Source of the DNA: Dyadobacter jiangsuensis
GTDB lineage: Bacteria; Bacteroidota; Bacteroidia; Cytophagales; Spirosomataceae
Direction of reading: 5' to 3'
DNA length: 64,000 nucleotides
NCBI RefSeq assembly: GCF_003014695.1
Contig: NZ_PYAS01000015.1
Location: forward strand, 1-64,000
Numbering within the stretch: position 1 is the first letter of the stretch; each line of letters opens with the position of its first letter. A model generated the notes under the pieces. That model was not told where the DNA came from. It ran no database searches and worked only from the letters and a program-made list of their open reading frames with translations. Below are positions 52,652-62,995 of this stretch, one piece after another. The translations under genes and the position numbers were made by a program.

Positions 52652-53985
52652 AGATCACATAGCTTTCTCTTAATGTCCGCAGCTGCCCCCCCCCGCAGGA
52701 CATTCAAAGCATAAAGCATACCTGAGCCGGAAAAGAGGCACATTAGCCAACGCTCAGCGGTTGAGGCTTGCAAGAGCATATTGTCCAGACAGACAACCAG
52801 GAACAGCCCTGTGATCGTCAACCAGAACCTGAGCCAGTAGCCGCTGACGTATCCTTTGAAAATGACTGTAAGGCTTACGATCGACGCCAGCCAAAGAAAG
52901 ACGTTGATAATGAAAGGCGGATCCGAGAATATGAACTGAAACAGGCAGGTTACGATCAGTACCGAAGCCGGAAGCGGCCTTGCAAGTACCCGGGTATTGT
53001 CGGGCGGGCCGTCCTGCGGGCGACTTTCACTGTAACGCGCTCGCAGAGAATAGAGAAACACCGTGCTGACCAGCAGCGCCGCCAACAAAACCAGAAACCT
53101 TCCCGCATAGTTGGCCACATAAAATTGAAGCACCATCGACTCCTTGGCATATGAAAAACGGGCTGTTTCCATGAAAGTCGCCAGGGTAGCGTGTTGCCAT
53201 AAATCAGGCAATTCCCTCGCAAACAATCTCCCGGAAAGCTGTTGCTTATCTTTCTCTAGTCCTTCCAGAGCCAGATCGAGCTCGAAAACGAGCGGATCCA
53301 GCTGGGATTGCATGACCTGCAAATCCGAAATGGCCCTGTCGATCAGTGAATCTGCGGGCTTGATGGATAAATTGGAGATCGTCAATTTCCGGATATACCT
53401 CATGACTGTCGCCGAATCCGTTGACAACGTGTACAGTAGCGAATCGGTAGACAGGGAATCGAGGCGGTAGCGATGTCCTACCATCCGCTGCGCCATTCTG
53501 TCGATCCGGGCTTTCCGTTCCCGCATATCGCGAAGCAGCTGGGTGATAATCGCGGATGATACGGTCAAGTTGCGGTGCGTGGGAATTTCGCCTTTTTCTA
53601 CCGAAATGCCTTTCCGGACCACTTCGTATGAGCTCTTGGCTCTGGCAATTTCCCCTGAAACCGAGCTGGTATCCAATTCACTCTTCATGAACAATTTGGC
53701 CGCCTGAATCTCCCTTTCCAAGAGATCCAGCGTCCGCTGTTGGCCAAAGGCCACAGTTTCATCCTGGTATTTCTGCCTGCTTTTTTTCGCTACACCCCGG
53801 ATCGCCTGCTGCGCACGAGCGGAAAATTCGGATCGTTGGCTCGTCACCGAATCGGGCGGGGATTGCCCGAACACCGCACAGCTCACAAGAAGCAACATGC
53901 CAATCGTTACGCCCGCCAGGTTTGAATGGATACTGCAATGAAAAACGGCACGCCTGACCAGGCCCGGATTGGATCTTTTGTTCAT
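52609..53985 (-). CDS. mechanosensitive channel, N-terminal part, frameshifted fragment
   Basis: Exported N-terminal half of the same channel, reading 458 residues before stop. It has a signal peptide (ITIGMLLLVSCAVFGQ-like), a long periplasmic coiled-coil region (about 50-270, LLEREIQAAKLFMKSELD, LRDMRERKARIDRMAQRMV, LDLALEGLEKDKQQLSG) and then three to four membrane helices (LLAALLVSTVFLYSL, ASVLIVTCLFQFIF, WLRFWLTITGLFLVVCLD). This is the layout of MscK/MscM-type channels with large periplasmic domains. After the G9 tract (minus strand) the frame yields an unconvincing tail (CDLCHPFFCCIRIFLH); the alternative frame reads QLRTLRESYVIYAIRFF, a natural lead-in to the pore domain. Confidence 0.8.
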   Translation of the reverse strand: MNKRSNPGLVRRAVFHCSIHSNLAGVTIGMLLLVSCAVFGQSPPDSVTSQRSEFSARAQQAIRGVAKKSRQKYQDETVAFGQQRTLDLLEREIQAAKLFMKSELDTSSVSGEIARAKSSYEVVRKGISVEKGEIPTHRNLTVSSAIITQLLRDMRERKARIDRMAQRMVGHRYRLDSLSTDSLLYTLSTDSATVMRYIRKLTISNLSIKPADSLIDRAISDLQVMQSQLDPLVFELDLALEGLEKDKQQLSGRLFARELPDLWQHATLATFMETARFSYAKESMVLQFYVANYAGRFLVLLAALLVSTVFLYSLRARYSESRPQDGPPDNTRVLARPLPASVLIVTCLFQFIFSDPPFIINVFLWLASIVSLTVIFKGYVSGYWLRFWLTITGLFLVVCLDNMLLQASTAERWLMCLFSGSGMLYALNVLRGGAAADIKRKLCDLCHPFFCCIRIFLH

Positions 53986-54273
53986 GAAAGGTGAATGAAA
54001 ACCTTGCTGGCTACTTATTAGAACAAGATTAGAATGAGATTAGAAAAATACAATACACATGATTATTCAAAGCAAATCGAAGTGACTGCATATTTGCCGA
54101 TAAGTATATTATATTGATCATAGCGGTTAATAATTTATGAATAATTATTGTAATAAGCAATTGTAAGTTAATTCTACAAATTCTTGTCCAACACAAAGAA
54201 AAAGAAAAATTGTATTTTTTGTTGTTTTATCCCCTACACTTGTTAATTTCGAATCAAAGCCATCCGCCATTCT
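53986..54273. other. divergent AT-rich promoter region
   Basis: 288 bases between the leftward channel gene and the rightward DUF2846 lipoprotein gene, very AT-rich from 54040 on. It must hold both promoters; I see no clean consensus and no gene. Confidence 0.45.
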
Positions 54274-55005
54274 ATGAAGAGAATACTCTACCTGCTCTCG
54301 GTTGCCCTGGCCTGCTGGCAATGCGCGCAAAAGGCCAGCACCAGCACGGCCGGGTTCCGCGCCAACCCGCTTGCCGACAGTGTTCATGTTTACACCTTGC
54401 AGCCCGACGAGTCGGTCCCGGAAAAATCGGAGTTCGTGCGGGACATTGTAATGGGTGCGTCGCTGTTTTCAAACAACTGCGGTTACAAGAACCTGATGAA
54501 CTACGCGCGTTTTCAGGCGAAGCAATCCGGTGCAAACGTGATCCATTTTACGGAAATCAAAAGGCCTGCGCTCGGCAATGGCTGCTATCATATTTCCGCC
54601 AGGCTTTACAAAAACGACGACGCGGCCCAGCTGGGAAAACTGGCAGGCGCGCAGGAACTGGCCAATCAGAGCAGGCTTCCGAAAGACGCCGATTACGCGA
54701 TCGTATATTTCTATCGTCCCAAAGATTTTGAAGGTGCGGCGATAGGCTATAATATCAAAATGGACGATCAGGGAACGATCGGCAGGGCCTCCAACGGCCA
54801 CCAGTTCCAGTACAAGATCACCAGCTTTGGCAAACACCGCTTCTTCGGCAAAACCAAAAAACAGGACTCGGTGACGCTCGACATTCAAAAGGGCCAGGAA
54901 TACTTCGTCCGTTGCGGCGTGACCAAGGGCAACAGCATTTCTCTGCCCGACATGTATGTCATCGAAAACTATGTGGGTATCCGCGAACTGGCGGAAATGC
55001 AGTAA
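54274..55005 (+). CDS. DUF4156/DUF2846-like lipoprotein
   Basis: Lipoprotein of 243 residues (signal ending ALAC, Cys14). The N-terminal half resembles DUF4156-type envelope proteins (KSEFVRDIVMGASLFSNNCGYKNLMNYARFQAKQSGANVIHF), the C-terminal half DUF2846 (YAIVYFYRPKDFEGAAIGYNIKMDDQGTIGR and VTLDIQKGQEYFVRCGV). Both families are uncharacterised envelope proteins. First gene of a four-gene rightward operon ending in tamB-tamL, 33 bases before the CsgG-like gene. Confidence 0.78.
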   Translation: MKRILYLLSVALACWQCAQKASTSTAGFRANPLADSVHVYTLQPDESVPEKSEFVRDIVMGASLFSNNCGYKNLMNYARFQAKQSGANVIHFTEIKRPALGNGCYHISARLYKNDDAAQLGKLAGAQELANQSRLPKDADYAIVYFYRPKDFEGAAIGYNIKMDDQGTIGRASNGHQFQYKITSFGKHRFFGKTKKQDSVTLDIQKGQEYFVRCGVTKGNSISLPDMYVIENYVGIRELAEMQ

Positions 55006-55038
55006 AATCACAAACTACTCAACCTCAATTCAAGACCA

Positions 55039-55881
55039 ATGAAACAACTATTTGCTTTCCTCATCCTGATCGTCCTGTCGATCACTTCGCAGGCACAGAA
55101 CGCCACAAAAAATGACGTTGTACTTCAACTGAACGGCGACGAACTAACAGGTAAAGTGACAGAGATCACCGACGATGCTGTCAAGTTCATGTATGCCGGC
55201 GAAAATTTGAGCTACACGATCAAAAAAGCCGATATCCTGAAAATCACGTACGCCAGCGGACGCGTTGAAGTATTCAACAAGCCTCAGCTCAGTGCTTCAT
55301 CACAAAAAAGCAGCCCGGCATCGGGCCAGGCAGACAATGGCGCCTTGTCTGACCATCATAACAGGATAGCCATCCTGCCATTCGGATTTGTAAGGGAAGG
55401 ACAAAAAGCGGCGGATGAAATGAGCAATGTGGTGCAGAACTATTGCTTCACCTTCCTGAGCAAGCATGCGGGCGTTCTGCAGGTAATGGACACGCGGACC
55501 ACCAATGCAAGACTCATCAAAGCCGGTGTGACCCGGGAGAATATCGAAGGTTTTACGATGGACGATATATGTAATATTCTGGGCGTTGAATTCGTCGTGG
55601 ACGGGACCGTTGTACTCACCAAAGTGGCACAGCAGACATTGGCGAATGCCTCTTACAGCGATAAAAGCAAAAACAACCGCACGGATTCCAAGAGCTCAGG
55701 TTACAGCTCCGCGAATACCTACAACTACGAAAACTACGAGACGACCATCAATGTGGACGTTTACAACGACAAGGGCAACAACATGTTCAGCCAGTCGCGC
55801 AAATCGTTCTTTAAAACACAGGACGCTTACCAGAATGCGCTGGAATATGTTTTGAAAAGATCCCCTTTGTATAGCAAATAA
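55039..55881 (+). CDS. exported CsgG/LpoB-like domain protein
   Basis: Envelope protein of 280 residues: signal peptide (LIVLSITSQAQ), an N-terminal Sm-like beta-domain (VVLQLNGDELTGKVTEITDDAVKFMYAG, about 28-80), a low-complexity linker, then a CsgG/TolB-N-like domain (NRIAILPFGFVREGQKAADEM, LGVEFVVDGTVVLTK, about 110-250) and a serine/tyrosine-rich end. Such modules assemble or regulate envelope complexes. It precedes tamB by 17 bases. Confidence 0.75.
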   Translation: MKQLFAFLILIVLSITSQAQNATKNDVVLQLNGDELTGKVTEITDDAVKFMYAGENLSYTIKKADILKITYASGRVEVFNKPQLSASSQKSSPASGQADNGALSDHHNRIAILPFGFVREGQKAADEMSNVVQNYCFTFLSKHAGVLQVMDTRTTNARLIKAGVTRENIEGFTMDDICNILGVEFVVDGTVVLTKVAQQTLANASYSDKSKNNRTDSKSSGYSSANTYNYENYETTINVDVYNDKGNNMFSQSRKSFFKTQDAYQNALEYVLKRSPLYSK

Positions 55882-55898
55882 CAGCTGGCCTGACCCGG

Positions 55899-58800
55899 AT
55901 GGCGAAATTGCGGTCTGTCATAAAGTCGGTCATCAAAAGGCTCCTGCTACCAACAGGTATCGCGATCGGACTCGCGGCCCTGCCCGTAGCGGGAGCCCTG
56001 ACGTTTCTATTAACGCCCCGCGGTAACGAATGGCTGCGGGCCCACCTTGAGAGCTACCTTTCCAGGAAACTGCATACAACTGTCATTATCGGCCGGATTC
56101 ACCTGCGAAACCCTTACCACCTTGCCATTTCGGATTTCAGCCTGCTCGACCAGACCGGCAGGATTCTGGTTTCCTTTAAAACGCTGTCCATTGAACTGCA
56201 ATGGGCTTATTGGTGGAAATCGGAACGTACATTTCTCGATGATCTGCGTATTGAACGCCTTACGGGAACCATAGAGCGGGAGTCGGAAGAGCAGCATTTC
56301 AATTACCAGTTTCTCCTGGATGCCCTCAATGGCTCCGAAAAAGGTACAAACACCTCCGACCCGGATCTTGAATGGCTGATTCCCAGACTGGTAGATATTC
56401 GCAGCCTCGCTCTAACCTACCGCGACGCACCCGCAAGGGACAGCGCTGCCGTTTCATTTGCTGCACTGAAAACGTCCATACTTTGGAGTCACAGCGGGCT
56501 GCTGACCATCCGCGATCTGCTGCTATCCAATGCCCTCTTTCATCGATCCGACGAAGCTAAACAACTGGCTGTTCATACCAGCGTTGCACGTGTTCACGCC
56601 AGGAATGGGGCTTTCCGATTTCAGCATAATGAATTTCATATCGGACGTTTAGTCATTAACGATCATTTCACAACGCTTCGCTCGGGTACGCATGAAGAGC
56701 AGGGCCAGGATACGGATCGCGCTGTGCCATTCAGGCTTGATATCGACACTTTGCTCGTCAGTAAGAACCGCTTTTCCATTGATTTAAAACACATCAAAAA
56801 GACCTCGCGCAAGGAATTTGACGCTTTTCACAATGACTTTCAAAACATCGGGATAACTGCCAGCGGCATTCATTACCGCGCTGGTGCATTAGCCGGCCGG
56901 CTGGCACAGTTGACGTTCGTCGATGCACAAAAATTCCGGCTCTATTCACTCGGAACAACTTTCCAGATCGATGATAAGGCTGCCCGTCTCGACGAGCTGA
57001 ACCTGCTTTCCGAGCGCAATGCCATTCGGGGCCGGATCGCCTGGTATTACCCGTCTATCGAAAAAGCGCTGTCAGAACCCGGCAGGACGCGGTTTACCGC
57101 GGCTATCAAATCCAGTAGGCTGAACCTCAAAGAAGTGGCCTATTTCCTGCCGGTTTTGCTTCGTTACCACGACATTTATCCGCTATACAAGCAAAACATC
57201 CGGATTAATGCCGAAATCGATGGCTCCCCGCGAAACATACGGCTCGGGCGATTTGACATTTCAACGGCACATAACCTGGCGATGGGTAGCGGTGAAATAC
57301 ATATTCCCCGGCAAGGCGACACCTGGCTGCTGCTCGACGTCCGGAAAGGTTTGTCAGGCAAAAAAGGCCTGCTCGATGTCGTATCAAAGTCGGTACTGTC
57401 TGCCGCATTACTGGAAAGCCTGCCGGAAAAAGTTCGGCTGAACGGCAAGCTGCGGATCACGGCCAACGCACTCCGGGGCTCGATCGCACTCGCCTCGAAC
57501 CTCGGGACAATCCGACTCAAAGGATCACTGAATAACTTTGACGATCTGGACAGGATTCGCTACAATCTGGCATTCGACGGACGGCGGTTTGACCTTGGCA
57601 AAGTTTTAAAAGACACGCTGTGGGGACCGGTAACAGCCCGCGGTCATGTGCAGGGAACGGGACTACGCGATGCAAACCAAATCGCTTTGAGATCCACGGG
57701 ATATTCCGAACAGTTACGGGTGGCCGGCAGGTCCTTTCAGGCCGTTTTGTTCGAAGCGCAGTTGGCCGACGGGTGGCTGAAAGGAAACCTGGCATCCTCC
57801 CATCCGGACCTGAACTTTGAACTGTCCCCTACACTATTTCTGAGCCACCCCGACAGCCTGGCAAGCATTTACGGCTGGGTAAACCATGCTGATCTGCACA
57901 AGCTGGGGTTATTGAAAGACAGTCTCTCCGTCGGTGGATGGATTTCGGCGGAGATCGACAGGCTTTCGCCGGATACACTGATCGGCAATCTGAAAATTTC
58001 CTCCGCGCATGCCCGCTACAAGGGAAAGGATATTGACCTGAACGAACTGACGCTCAACGCCGCGCATCCTGGCGACCAGCAGGTATTGCGGCTGCATTCG
58101 GCCTTGGCGGATATCGACCTTTCGGGGCAGTTTACCCTCGACAAGATCCCCGCATTGGGGACCGGGCTCTTGCGTTCACTTACAGCTAATGCCGACTTCC
58201 CTGCTGCCGATGGAGTAGCTTCCTTTCAGATGCAGGGCCATGTACATTTGCCGCCGGAGGTACTGGCGCTCACACCCGGTGTCTCCCGTTTGGCGCCATT
58301 CAGCTTTACCTCCGCCTACGCGCAAAACCCGGGGATTTTTGAAGTACAAACAACCATTGACAGCCTCACAGTCGACGGCATCGAAGTAGATTCCGGCTTT
58401 GTGCATGTGCGGGCACGGAGAAACGACGTGACCTCCTCACCGGACACCGACTACCTGATAGGCGCCAAAAAGATCAGCGGCAATTCCGTAGCACTCCCGC
58501 ACACGCAGGTCAGCGGACGCGTACGCGCAGGCCTGCACACGGGAGAGCTGCTATCGTCAGAAAATTCGCCCGGAAGCCTGCTCAGAATCCCATTTCAATA
58601 CAATGGCCTGCAACAAAACCCATTCATAATCCTGGGCGACTCCCTGTATTTGAAAGAAGAGCTCTGGAAAGTGAACCGTGACAATGCGATCTACCCTTTT
58701 GCACCGCATCTGGCGGGGTCGAAACTGGCATTAGCGAACGGCGTCAGGTCCGCAGCGTTTACGGCATCGGGCCCGGAAACGCAGGGCCTCCCCTACCAAT

Positions 58801-60734
58801 TGCAGCTGTCCGACATTAGCTTGGGCCCTTTATTTGCATTGATGAAGGCAGACTCCACTCTGCTTACCGGCTCGGTGAGTGGAACCGCTTCGGTAAATCA
58901 GTTGGAACCTCTGGCTATTACGGCACGCGCGCATGTCGATGACCTGAAACTGAAAGGTGCGCCGCTGGGAAAACTGGAAGCGGAGATCAAAAGTGAATCG
59001 GCCGAACGCTACACGGTTGCCATGGACATCCGAAACGACCGGCCTGTCCTAAACGCAAATGGGACGTACGAACCCAGGACGGGCACCGGCAATGTAGCTA
59101 TCGACATTCGTTCCTTCCCGATTGCCCCTCTCAGCACATTGCTGGGAAGTGCCGTCGACTCCCTGCAAGGCGCATTCAGCGGGCACCTGGTCGTCAAATC
59201 GGATACAAATCGAATTGCGGTTAACGGCCTGGTGAAAATTGACTCGTCGGCGTTCGACATCCGGGAAACCGGCAGCCGCATTCAGGTCGTTGCCGGTGGG
59301 TTTGCATTTGCCGGTGAGCAGGTCAACCTGGAACCCCTTCAACTCCGGGATGGTGCGGGCGGCCAGGCTACCATAACCGGCTCGGTGAACGTCCCCACCG
59401 ACCACAGAAGCATCCATTACAAGCTGAAAATGGACGCCAAACGTTTTAAGACAATTGGCGAGTTACGCCGTCGCGAGCAGCTGGTGTATGGAAACGGCAA
59501 AACGGACGCCACGCTGGAACTATCCGGGAATCTGGATCAATACAAGCTGACGGGCCAGGTTTCGCTCAACGACAGCTCGCAGATATTTTATCGCAGCGCC
59601 GCCATTTCCCGACCCGATTTCGGCGAAGGGCTACTCGAATTTACGATCCCAAACCAGAGGCGCCAACAAGCAACTCCCGCGACGGGCTCGATGAGCCGAC
59701 TGGTCAATACCAACATCTCGGTCCCTTCCAATGCCACACTCACCCTGCTTCTGGACGAGTACCGGGGCGAGAAAGCAGTAGTGCAGGGCAAGTCGAACCT
59801 CAATTATTCACAACATGCAGGCGGCGAAATGCAGCTGAACGGGAAATATGAAGTTACGTCCGGTACCTATACATTCAGCGTCGGCAACAACATCCGAAAG
59901 GAATTCAACCTGGAAAATGGCGGCACGATTCAGTGGATGGGAAATATTTACGAACCCCTATGCGATCTGACTGCCGTTTATAAAGTCAACACTTCGGCCG
60001 GTGTACTCATGCAGGGGACCGACGCCGACGCAGAAGCCGGGCGGCGGAAGTTTGATTTTTTGGTTAAACTGAAACTGAAAGGAAACCTGGCCAAACCCGA
60101 TATCACCTTCGAAATCGGCATGAACGAAACCGACCAGGACGCATTCGACGGTGCCGTGTATTCGAAGATCCGGCAGATCAACAACTCGCAGTCCGATGCT
60201 ACCAAACAGGTAATGAGCCTGCTTGTGCTCAACTCGTTCGTAGGCGACAGCCCGTTCGGCAGCCTGAGCCAATTCAGCAGTACGGCCATGGAAGCGGGCG
60301 CCTACAACACCATCGGCAACCTGCTGACGCGGCAGCTTAACAATATGCTTGCGGGAATGGTCAAAGCCGTAGATATTACGCTGGGTGTGAACTGGTCTGA
60401 ATCTGTCGATGGAGGGCGCTCGTCCACACGTTCGGATATCAAGCTTGGTCTCGGAAAGTCGCTGTTCAACCACCGGTTAAATCTCTATGTCGGCAATAAT
60501 TTCGGCGTAGAAACACTGTCCGGCAACAATTCGGGCATTTCCGGGCTGGCTAACGACGTGTCGGTCGAGTATTTGCTCGACCCGGAAGGCAAATACCGGA
60601 TCAAGGGTTACCATGTCCGTGACAACGAACTTACGCTCCATGGGGAGCATATGGAGACCGGCGTCAGGTTCACCGTCACGTGGGAATTTAATCAACCCGA
60701 GGCAAAACGGGCGCATCAAAAAACTGCCCGATGA
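55899..60734 (+). CDS. tamB: translocation and assembly module protein TamB
   Basis: Inner-membrane anchored periplasm-spanning protein of 1611 residues. An N-terminal anchor (LLLPTGIAIGLAALPVAGALTFLL) and AsmA-like segment (NEWLRAHLESYLSRKLHTTV, ISDFSLLDQ) are followed by repeated beta-rich bridge-like segments and the C-terminal DUF490 domain (about 1300-1590, GGEMQLNGKYEVTSGTYTFSVGN and TFEIGMNETDQDAFDGAVYSKI). TamB-type bridges move phospholipid and assist outer-membrane protein assembly with the Omp85 partner encoded next, whose start overlaps this stop by 4 bases (ATGA). Length is at the upper end for the family. Confidence 0.93.
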   Translation: MAKLRSVIKSVIKRLLLPTGIAIGLAALPVAGALTFLLTPRGNEWLRAHLESYLSRKLHTTVIIGRIHLRNPYHLAISDFSLLDQTGRILVSFKTLSIELQWAYWWKSERTFLDDLRIERLTGTIERESEEQHFNYQFLLDALNGSEKGTNTSDPDLEWLIPRLVDIRSLALTYRDAPARDSAAVSFAALKTSILWSHSGLLTIRDLLLSNALFHRSDEAKQLAVHTSVARVHARNGAFRFQHNEFHIGRLVINDHFTTLRSGTHEEQGQDTDRAVPFRLDIDTLLVSKNRFSIDLKHIKKTSRKEFDAFHNDFQNIGITASGIHYRAGALAGRLAQLTFVDAQKFRLYSLGTTFQIDDKAARLDELNLLSERNAIRGRIAWYYPSIEKALSEPGRTRFTAAIKSSRLNLKEVAYFLPVLLRYHDIYPLYKQNIRINAEIDGSPRNIRLGRFDISTAHNLAMGSGEIHIPRQGDTWLLLDVRKGLSGKKGLLDVVSKSVLSAALLESLPEKVRLNGKLRITANALRGSIALASNLGTIRLKGSLNNFDDLDRIRYNLAFDGRRFDLGKVLKDTLWGPVTARGHVQGTGLRDANQIALRSTGYSEQLRVAGRSFQAVLFEAQLADGWLKGNLASSHPDLNFELSPTLFLSHPDSLASIYGWVNHADLHKLGLLKDSLSVGGWISAEIDRLSPDTLIGNLKISSAHARYKGKDIDLNELTLNAAHPGDQQVLRLHSALADIDLSGQFTLDKIPALGTGLLRSLTANADFPAADGVASFQMQGHVHLPPEVLALTPGVSRLAPFSFTSAYAQNPGIFEVQTTIDSLTVDGIEVDSGFVHVRARRNDVTSSPDTDYLIGAKKISGNSVALPHTQVSGRVRAGLHTGELLSSENSPGSLLRIPFQYNGLQQNPFIILGDSLYLKEELWKVNRDNAIYPFAPHLAGSKLALANGVRSAAFTASGPETQGLPYQLQLSDISLGPLFALMKADSTLLTGSVSGTASVNQLEPLAITARAHVDDLKLKGAPLGKLEAEIKSESAERYTVAMDIRNDRPVLNANGTYEPRTGTGNVAIDIRSFPIAPLSTLLGSAVDSLQGAFSGHLVVKSDTNRIAVNGLVKIDSSAFDIRETGSRIQVVAGGFAFAGEQVNLEPLQLRDGAGGQATITGSVNVPTDHRSIHYKLKMDAKRFKTIGELRRREQLVYGNGKTDATLELSGNLDQYKLTGQVSLNDSSQIFYRSAAISRPDFGEGLLEFTIPNQRRQQATPATGSMSRLVNTNISVPSNATLTLLLDEYRGEKAVVQGKSNLNYSQHAGGEMQLNGKYEVTSGTYTFSVGNNIRKEFNLENGGTIQWMGNIYEPLCDLTAVYKVNTSAGVLMQGTDADAEAGRRKFDFLVKLKLKGNLAKPDITFEIGMNETDQDAFDGAVYSKIRQINNSQSDATKQVMSLLVLNSFVGDSPFGSLSQFSSTAMEAGAYNTIGNLLTRQLNNMLAGMVKAVDITLGVNWSESVDGGRSSTRSDIKLGLGKSLFNHRLNLYVGNNFGVETLSGNNSGISGLANDVSVEYLLDPEGKYRIKGYHVRDNELTLHGEHMETGVRFTVTWEFNQPEAKRAHQKTAR

Positions 60735-62995
60735 AGCATTCGCTACGCCTCGCCTTTTTCCTGTTATGGAGCATACTCCTTGCCGGATGCCGCCTCACCC
60801 GCCACGTTCCCGAAAACGACTATCTGTATGACGGCAACCGGTTTTCAACTACCGACAGCATCGACACCGGTGTGTTGAGAGACGCAGAAAAGAAGGTATT
60901 GGCGAAGCAAAACGCCCGTTTCATCGGAATACCTTATAAATTAATTATTTACAACACCCTTCATAAACCTGGAAAAACGAAAGACGGTTGGCTGCAAAAG
61001 CTGGGAGAACCACCGGTACTGCTCAGCCAGATCGACACGCTGGCGATGATGATGCGGCTTCGGCAGCAGCTATTTGCCGCGGGCTATTTCAAGTCGGAAC
61101 TACACGCAGCCCCCGAAAAGACGGAAAAAAAAGCGCAAATCCACTATACCATTCGCCCCGGTAAACGCTACCGGCTCGGGCAAGTGGTTTATCCGCCAGA
61201 CTCTGCGGGCATTCTACATGAAATCCGGGCGGCGGCGGACAGTTCGCTGCTGAAACCGGGTGATTTTCTCAGGCTGGACGTGCTCGCCCGCGAGCGCGAG
61301 CGCATAAACGAGCATCTGAAAAACGAAGGATACTTTCTGTTCAATCCGGAGCAGCTGGCATTTCGTGCCGACACACTTGACGGCTACCGCAATGACCTGC
61401 ATTTGTTCCTGAAAAACACTTCTGCGCCGAATACCCTTAAAACCTGGAAGATCGGGCGGATCGTCGTGCATAACAACGACCCGGTGACCGGCGATTCTAC
61501 CAGCCACGGTATCCGCCTCGGAGAAAAATCTGACACGAAAAACGCATTGCCCAAAGCTGCCGGGTACCGGAGCGCGCTGTACCGCAATGCCCTGCTTTTG
61601 AAGGAGGGAGATCTTTACAGCAAGCAGAAGCATTACCTGAGCATTCAACGGCTGCTGAACCTGGAAACATTTCAGTTTGTCAAATTCTCATTTACCCAGC
61701 ATCCCGGCGACTCGGCAAACCTGCTTACAACACATCTGTATGTAACTCCTACCAAGCGTTACAGGATGAAGTTCGAAGTGTCTGCGGGCGCAAAAGGCAA
61801 CAATTACCTGGGCTCGAAACTATCGTCGAGCCTGTTGAACAGCAACGTGTTCGGGGGCGCGGAGAAACTGCAATTGCAAATTCAGGGCGGCGGGGATGTG
61901 CAGTTCGGCGGGAACCGGCTGGGTGCAAATTCATTCAATTTCGGGGGCAATCTCAGCCTTGCACTTCCCCGGCTGCTTCCCCGTTTTCACATCGACGGCG
62001 GACTGAACCCTACCTTGCCCGAAACCAAAATCAGCATCAGTACCAATTATATTAAAGTCCCGAAACTGTTTTCGGTGGTACTCACCGGGCTATCACTCGA
62101 TTACCTGTTCCGGTCCAACCGCAAAGCGGAACACAATCTTACGCCGCTGGATGTCGGAACATTCAAGTTGCGGAGCGCCTCGCCGCTGTTCGATTCGGCT
62201 CTCGTGCTCGTGCCTACTTTGCGACAGACTTTCCGTTCACAGCTTCTCGTAGGAAGTGCCTACCGGCTCTGGGTGAATGCGCCGTTCGCACCGGGCTACT
62301 GGTTTCAAGGCGGCGGAGGCATCAAAGTGAAAGCAAGCGGGAATCTCCTCGGGCTTGTCCTGCAAAACAAACCCGGCCCCGACGGCGGCAAACAACTCGC
62401 GGGATTGCCCATTGCACAGTTCATCAAAATGGAAGGAGAACTCAGGGGGTACGTCAAAGCAAATGCATCCAATACCCTCGCGCTGCGGACGCTGCTGGGC
62501 GTGGGCGTCGCTTATGGCAACTCTTCATCGCTTCCCTATACCGAACAATTCTTCATCGGCGGCAGCAACAGCCTCCGCGCATTCAGGGCGGGTACCCTGG
62601 GGCCCGGCAGTTACCATAGCACCGAAAAAGTACTCAGCAACATCGAATACGGCGATTTCAAAATCGAAATGAATGCGGAATGGCGGCATTCGGTCAGCTC
62701 GACCGTAAAACTCGCGACGTTTGTGGAGGCTGGAAACGTCTGGCTGCGTCGCAAAGACCCTGCCAAGCCCGGGGCGGATCTGAGTTATTTTCTGTCCGAG
62801 CTGGCAGTTGGAACGGGCCTGGGATTAAGACTCGATTTCTCCCTGCTCGTTCTGCGCTTCGATCTCGGCATTCCCCTCAGAAAGCCGTGGTATGAAAAGG
62901 GCAACAGATGGGTCATCGATGAGTTTGCGCTCACCAGCCGAACCTGGCGGCGCCAGAACCTTGTCCTGAACATTGGTGTAGGTTATCCGTTCTGA
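60731..62995 (+). CDS. tamL: TamL, lipoprotein Omp85-family outer membrane assembly protein
   Basis: Outer-membrane Omp85 protein of 754 residues that works with TamB. Bacteroidota carry it as a lipoprotein and this one has a lipobox (SILLAGC, Cys20) where proteobacterial TamA has a normal signal. POTRA-like domains occupy about 40-340 (RLGQVVYPPDSAGILHEIRA, FLRLDVLARERERINEHLKNEGYF). The barrel (about 360-754) carries the Omp85 lid segment with FFIGGSNSLRAFRAGTLGPGSYH, and ends NIGVGYPF. Four-base overlap with tamB implies translational coupling. Confidence 0.93.
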   Translation: MKHSLRLAFFLLWSILLAGCRLTRHVPENDYLYDGNRFSTTDSIDTGVLRDAEKKVLAKQNARFIGIPYKLIIYNTLHKPGKTKDGWLQKLGEPPVLLSQIDTLAMMMRLRQQLFAAGYFKSELHAAPEKTEKKAQIHYTIRPGKRYRLGQVVYPPDSAGILHEIRAAADSSLLKPGDFLRLDVLARERERINEHLKNEGYFLFNPEQLAFRADTLDGYRNDLHLFLKNTSAPNTLKTWKIGRIVVHNNDPVTGDSTSHGIRLGEKSDTKNALPKAAGYRSALYRNALLLKEGDLYSKQKHYLSIQRLLNLETFQFVKFSFTQHPGDSANLLTTHLYVTPTKRYRMKFEVSAGAKGNNYLGSKLSSSLLNSNVFGGAEKLQLQIQGGGDVQFGGNRLGANSFNFGGNLSLALPRLLPRFHIDGGLNPTLPETKISISTNYIKVPKLFSVVLTGLSLDYLFRSNRKAEHNLTPLDVGTFKLRSASPLFDSALVLVPTLRQTFRSQLLVGSAYRLWVNAPFAPGYWFQGGGGIKVKASGNLLGLVLQNKPGPDGGKQLAGLPIAQFIKMEGELRGYVKANASNTLALRTLLGVGVAYGNSSSLPYTEQFFIGGSNSLRAFRAGTLGPGSYHSTEKVLSNIEYGDFKIEMNAEWRHSVSSTVKLATFVEAGNVWLRRKDPAKPGADLSYFLSELAVGTGLGLRLDFSLLVLRFDLGIPLRKPWYEKGNRWVIDEFALTSRTWRRQNLVLNIGVGYPF

